Shown in pieces: positions 47,164-50,135 of a stretch of DNA of 50,135 nt. How positions within the stretch are numbered: position 1 is the stretch's first letter; the number at the start of each line of letters is the position of its first letter. The notes beneath the pieces were generated by a model that ran no database searches, was not told the DNA's origin, and saw nothing but the letters and a program-made list of their open reading frames with translations. This DNA comes from Alphaproteobacteria bacterium (GTDB lineage: Bacteria > Pseudomonadota > Alphaproteobacteria > Paracaedibacterales > CAITNM01), in NCBI GenBank assembly GCA_021298215.1, contig JAJTEE010000011.1, positions 1-50,135 on the forward strand, given 5' to 3'. The translations under genes were made by a program, and so were the position numbers.

Positions 47164-47268
47164 AAAAATTCTCTATTAAACAATTTTATTGCTTAATATT
47201 AGAATTTTATTGTTAAATTATTGTTAATATTGATAATTAAATTTCAGAATAAGATATTTAATAATACT

Positions 47269-48384
47269 TTATACGCTCGCGCCTGATTTAAGTATTTCAC
47301 CACGCGTCAGTATTACCAAATTAGCAATACGACTATTAATGTCGCCGGGCTCTGTTTTTGAGGTCACAAGTTTCGCGAGCTTTGTAGAAAATTCAGGACG
47401 CCCGAAAACACTAACATCTTCTATAGCTAGAAGACTCATAAAAATGGCACCAATTTGGTTCATTTTCATGCGTACAATTTCTTCCTCATAAAGCTTATCT
47501 AAACAACTAATAAACCCAACCGTTTTTAATTTTTCACTAGACATGTCTAGCCCAATCACGGTCGCTGCTATTTGGTCAGGATTTAGTCTGTGTGTTACGA
47601 ATCGCTGCATGGCGTTTGTAAAAATAGGATCGGCCAATTTTTCAGGAGTCGCTTCTCGCATGCCTGAAAATGCCGCGCGAATAGACGTTCTTTGCGGCTC
47701 ATCAAATTCTTGCCCGGCATAAAGATTTTCCTCTGTGAATGTAGTTTTTTCTAAGTTCAGCAAAATAAATTGCTGCAGCATTACTTCCCAAGTTTGTATA
47801 TTACTTAGAGTTCCTCGTTGTGATGTTGATAAACTAATGGAGCTATATTCTCTTTCTATGCCACTAAATACTGAGCCAAGAAATGCCGTTTTTACACAAT
47901 TTGCATTAGCAAAAATTGCTTTAGATCTTTCGTATTGAGGATCATTTAAAACATTACCATTAGCTAAACTCATTGCGTACGTGACGAGATTGTAACGATC
48001 TTCTAGTGTTGTCATTAATATCTGCATTAATGTCATAATTTTTGCTGCTTCTTCTGGCTTTACTGAAGAAATCTGATTAGATAAATCTATTCCGGATAAA
48101 TGTAATTTTTGAGAGAATTTCACCAAATCACTAAATAATCCATACTCATTTTTGGGTAATTTAAAGCTCGATGGCGCGCATGCTAACGAATCCTCAAAAA
48201 CAAGCAAAGATCTAGCGGAATCTTGATTAAATCCCTGATCTATTTTTGCTTGAATCCTTTCTTCAAAGGTGACTGAGGAGAGTTCACTATTTACGAGGGA
48301 TGCGGAATGAACTGTGTGCACAAAAAATAAAACCCCCAAAAAGCGACCAAACGAAAAAAGAAATTTCCTCATAAAATTATCCAT
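47269..48384 (-). CDS. Exported protein of unknown function
   Basis: This 371-residue protein has a signal peptide; starting at the Met four codons in gives MRKFLFSFGRFLGVLFFVHTVHS, a better signal. The mature part is mainly helical with several cysteines and a conserved-looking QRFVTHRLNPDQIAATVIG region, but I recognise no family. It does not share the D-C-x-E motif of the two paralogs at 38264-40587. It sits between the papain-type gene and the phage-like holin, and its neighbours are also exported. Confidence 0.7.
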   Translation of the reverse strand: MDNFMRKFLFSFGRFLGVLFFVHTVHSASLVNSELSSVTFEERIQAKIDQGFNQDSARSLLVFEDSLACAPSSFKLPKNEYGLFSDLVKFSQKLHLSGIDLSNQISSVKPEEAAKIMTLMQILMTTLEDRYNLVTYAMSLANGNVLNDPQYERSKAIFANANCVKTAFLGSVFSGIEREYSSISLSTSQRGTLSNIQTWEVMLQQFILLNLEKTTFTEENLYAGQEFDEPQRTSIRAAFSGMREATPEKLADPIFTNAMQRFVTHRLNPDQIAATVIGLDMSSEKLKTVGFISCLDKLYEEEIVRMKMNQIGAIFMSLLAIEDVSVFGRPEFSTKLAKLVTSKTEPGDINSRIANLVILTRGEILKSGASV

Positions 48385-48447
48385 AAAAATTTAGATGATT
48401 TTTATGATAATTTTAATTGATGAAGATTTCGTAAATGTTCTTCTTTT

Positions 48448-48975
48448 CTATTCCTTACGCATCATCGCTACCAGTGAATCCTTTTCACGACTTCCTCTCG
48501 ACGATCCAAACTCAAAGGTGTACGCATCTTTTAAACATGATCCAAAAATTCCAGCGATTGTTGAAATAATCCCCACCGCTTCTCCGGGCAAACTCCCTGC
48601 ATAATGTACCAATGTTCCCAAGCAAGTAACTAGGCCAACCGCCGCACTTAAAACCATTACATCAGCACGGGTGTTTTGCCTTCCTGCCTGCGCCAAGGCA
48701 ATATCACGCTCACGCGCACTTTTTCGATCATTCAATAGTTGCAGCTCAAGCTCTGCCTCAATTTTTATCACCTCTTTTTGAAACTCTGCAATAAGCAACG
48801 AATTCTCGGCCAACGCTTTTGAGGCCTCCACAGGGTCAGTTTGGTTTGTTACCATTTTCGCAATTTCAATAACTTGATGCGCAACATTTTCTGCATTGTC
48901 ACCGCCCATCCATCGGGCAATCACGGGTGCAAATTCAGCAAGCCCAAGAGCTGCTGCAATTAATGGAAAAGCCAT
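48448..48975 (-). CDS. Three-transmembrane holin (GTA/phage type)
   Basis: This 175-residue protein resembles the 3TM holins linked to gene-transfer-agent release (the GTA_holin_3TM family). There is a hydrophobic N-terminus (residues 2-25), a long charged helical middle ending in RKSARERDIALAQAGRQNTRAD, and two close C-terminal hydrophobic helices (about 105-122 and 130-148). Holins open the inner membrane so that wall hydrolases can reach the murein. It lies 8 bases after the wall hydrolase gene, the pattern of a lysis cassette. Confidence 0.75.
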   Translation of the reverse strand: MAFPLIAAALGLAEFAPVIARWMGGDNAENVAHQVIEIAKMVTNQTDPVEASKALAENSLLIAEFQKEVIKIEAELELQLLNDRKSARERDIALAQAGRQNTRADVMVLSAAVGLVTCLGTLVHYAGSLPGEAVGIISTIAGIFGSCLKDAYTFEFGSSRGSREKDSLVAMMRKE

Positions 48976-48983
48976 AATATACC

Positions 48984-49406
48984 CTACAATTTATAAAAAA
49001 GATGATGGCCAATTATCGTGGTGGGATTGTGACCAATAGCCCAATAGGGTGCATCTATAGCCATGCTATGGTAATGCGTTGCACCCTTCGTGCAGTCTTC
49101 AATGTCACCAAATAACACTGTAGTTGCAGCCAAATAACATTGTTGAAAAACGGTATCTGAAAATGTGGCTTTCAGCAAAATATCACGATTGGGGTCTTTG
49201 ACATTCCAGCAGGAAAATTGCCAGGCTTGCTGGCATACTTCATGAACGCATGAACTATATTGCGTATGTTTTGTTCGGTTTTTCACAACATGTGCAACCG
49301 CGTATAAGCTTTTCATTCCACCGTTTGGATGACGCAGCTCCCCTCGGGCTTCTCCAAAAATAGTGCGTGCCAAAGTATCTAAATCTTGTTCATTATACGA
49401 CGTCAT
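48984..49406 (-). CDS. SleB-type cell wall hydrolase (endolysin)
   Basis: This 140-residue protein matches Hydrolase_2/SleB lytic enzymes. IFGEARGEL supplies the likely catalytic Glu19. VAHVVKNR, GATHYHS, APYWA and IGHHLFYKL follow in the family order. It has no signal peptide, as expected for a phage endolysin exported by a holin. It overlaps the upstream small gene by 4 bases. Confidence 0.85.
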   Translation of the reverse strand: MTSYNEQDLDTLARTIFGEARGELRHPNGGMKSLYAVAHVVKNRTKHTQYSSCVHEVCQQAWQFSCWNVKDPNRDILLKATFSDTVFQQCYLAATTVLFGDIEDCTKGATHYHSMAIDAPYWAIGHNPTTIIGHHLFYKL

Positions 49407-49693
49407 GAGGGCATCCTTTCACATAAAATATCAATAAAATCTTGGTTATCACTCGGATCAGCGCGGTAACTAACGAAAGAAAATCGTCGGCCATTTTGTT
49501 CTGCATGCGTCAAAAACTTACCTGTTTTAATTTCGCTCAAAAATGTTGATTCCTTAAAGCGTGGAGGCTCAAAAACAGCATCGGAATCTTTATCTAAATG
49601 CTTTTTCCAGTTTGAATATGTATTAGGAAACATTTCCTCTTCATTACTTCCTGCTTGCGTAAATAGCTGTTCAGCATCCAAAATATTATTCAC
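49403..49693 (-). CDS. Small phage-like protein of unknown function
   Basis: This 96-residue hydrophilic protein has no recognised domain. It is acidic at the N-terminus and has the region AEQNGRRFSFVSYRADPSDN. It overlaps genes on both sides by 4 bases, so it is tightly part of the lysis or late-gene operon. A tail or baseplate accessory role is possible but unproven. Confidence 0.6.
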   Translation of the reverse strand: MNNILDAEQLFTQAGSNEEEMFPNTYSNWKKHLDKDSDAVFEPPRFKESTFLSEIKTGKFLTHAEQNGRRFSFVSYRADPSDNQDFIDILCERMPS

Positions 49694-50085
49694 GCTTCCA
49701 CCGCATGGCCAGTGGCACGAATTATTGGGGAAACAGCAAATTCATAAATATATGGTTTGCCCGAGAGACTCCAAGTGCTATTTTCAGTGCCTTTTTGCGC
49801 CCATAAAATTTGTTTAGCTTCTAATTTAATAGCTGCACATCGTCTTTCACCTTTCCACACGAAATCACTGTCTTTTTCCATAACAAGAATATCTGGGCAT
49901 GGCTCAAGGTGAACTTTTGCACGAATCCATAATTGCTGTGGTGGCAAAAATACTTCTTCAATGGTCACTCTGTTTGCATCGCCAGGGCCAATTGAAAAAT
50001 GTCCTAAATCACTATTTCTCTCAAAAAGATGCAATGGATGCGCTTGGCTAAAACGCTCTTGTCCTAGAATTTTTGTTCGAATCAT
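49690..50085 (-). CDS. Small phage-like protein, 131 residues
   Basis: The ATG at 50085 (MIRTKILGQERF) is chosen because GGAG lies about 6 bases before it; an alternative TTG is four codons upstream. The protein is beta-rich with several Cys and Trp residues (GDANRVTIEEVFLPPQQLW, ILWAQKGTENSTW). No family is recognised. It is the first gene of the leftward cassette visible here, which may continue upstream past the window edge. Confidence 0.6.
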   Translation of the reverse strand: MIRTKILGQERFSQAHPLHLFERNSDLGHFSIGPGDANRVTIEEVFLPPQQLWIRAKVHLEPCPDILVMEKDSDFVWKGERRCAAIKLEAKQILWAQKGTENSTWSLSGKPYIYEFAVSPIIRATGHAVEA

Positions 50086-50135
50086 TAAGTTCTCCAATTC
50101 TTAAAAGATTATTAAATATTAAAATTAATTAATAA

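Overview
The window reads as AT-rich chromosomal DNA of an intracellular alphaproteobacterium. It is most like the Holosporales/Paracaedibacter-type endosymbionts of protists, although a genus cannot be fixed from sequence reading alone. Three things point this way. A Tlc/Npt-type ATP/ADP translocase (34487-35878) is a hallmark of energy-parasitic intracellular bacteria. The FlbD-FliX pair that regulates flagellar genes is alphaproteobacterial. Many gene products carry signal peptides or resemble eukaryotic proteins.

Layout, left to right. 131-8822 is housekeeping: fabG, secA, a lipoprotein with two parvulin domains, and a leftward dnaA-dnaN-trmB operon with a DnaA box upstream of dnaA. 9024-14513 is a very tight leftward run: tRNA-Ala(GGC), a methyltransferase, a frataxin (cyaY), an MsbA-like ABC exporter, an EptA-like phosphoethanolamine transferase and an exported classical protein tyrosine phosphatase. 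14585-16155 holds rightward recO and a uracil phosphoribosyltransferase that carries a lipoprotein signal. 16213-23437 is a leftward flagellar operon, fliF-fliG-fliH-fliN-flbD-flhA. 23630-33202 is a leftward complex I operon, nuoC to nuoK, without nuoA, nuoB, nuoL, nuoM or nuoN; it is followed by an amino-acid-type binding protein and a methyltransferase.

From 33402 rightward the window becomes accessory. It holds an exported isopenicillin-N-synthase-like oxygenase, the nucleotide translocase, an unknown lipoprotein, fliX, an FMN reductase and two adjacent paralogous exported proteins sharing a D-C-x-E-x3-R-N-x-L-N motif. A hisC-recG pair interrupts this, and then come an exported protein of unknown function, an orphan YafQ toxin with a decayed second copy nearby, two exported papain-type peptidases and another exported unknown. 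The right edge (48448-50085) is a leftward phage or gene-transfer-agent-like lysis cassette: 3TM holin, SleB-type wall hydrolase and two small unknown genes. It probably continues beyond the window.

Taken together, the core genes serve replication, protein export, motility and respiration, and the accessory genes look like a host-interaction and nucleotide-parasitism set. The most unusual items are the lipoprotein UPRT, the exported tyrosine phosphatase at the end of a lipid A-type operon, the exported 2OG-Fe oxygenase, the D-C-x-E paralog pair, and a bidirectional terminator hairpin embedded in the trmB coding sequence.
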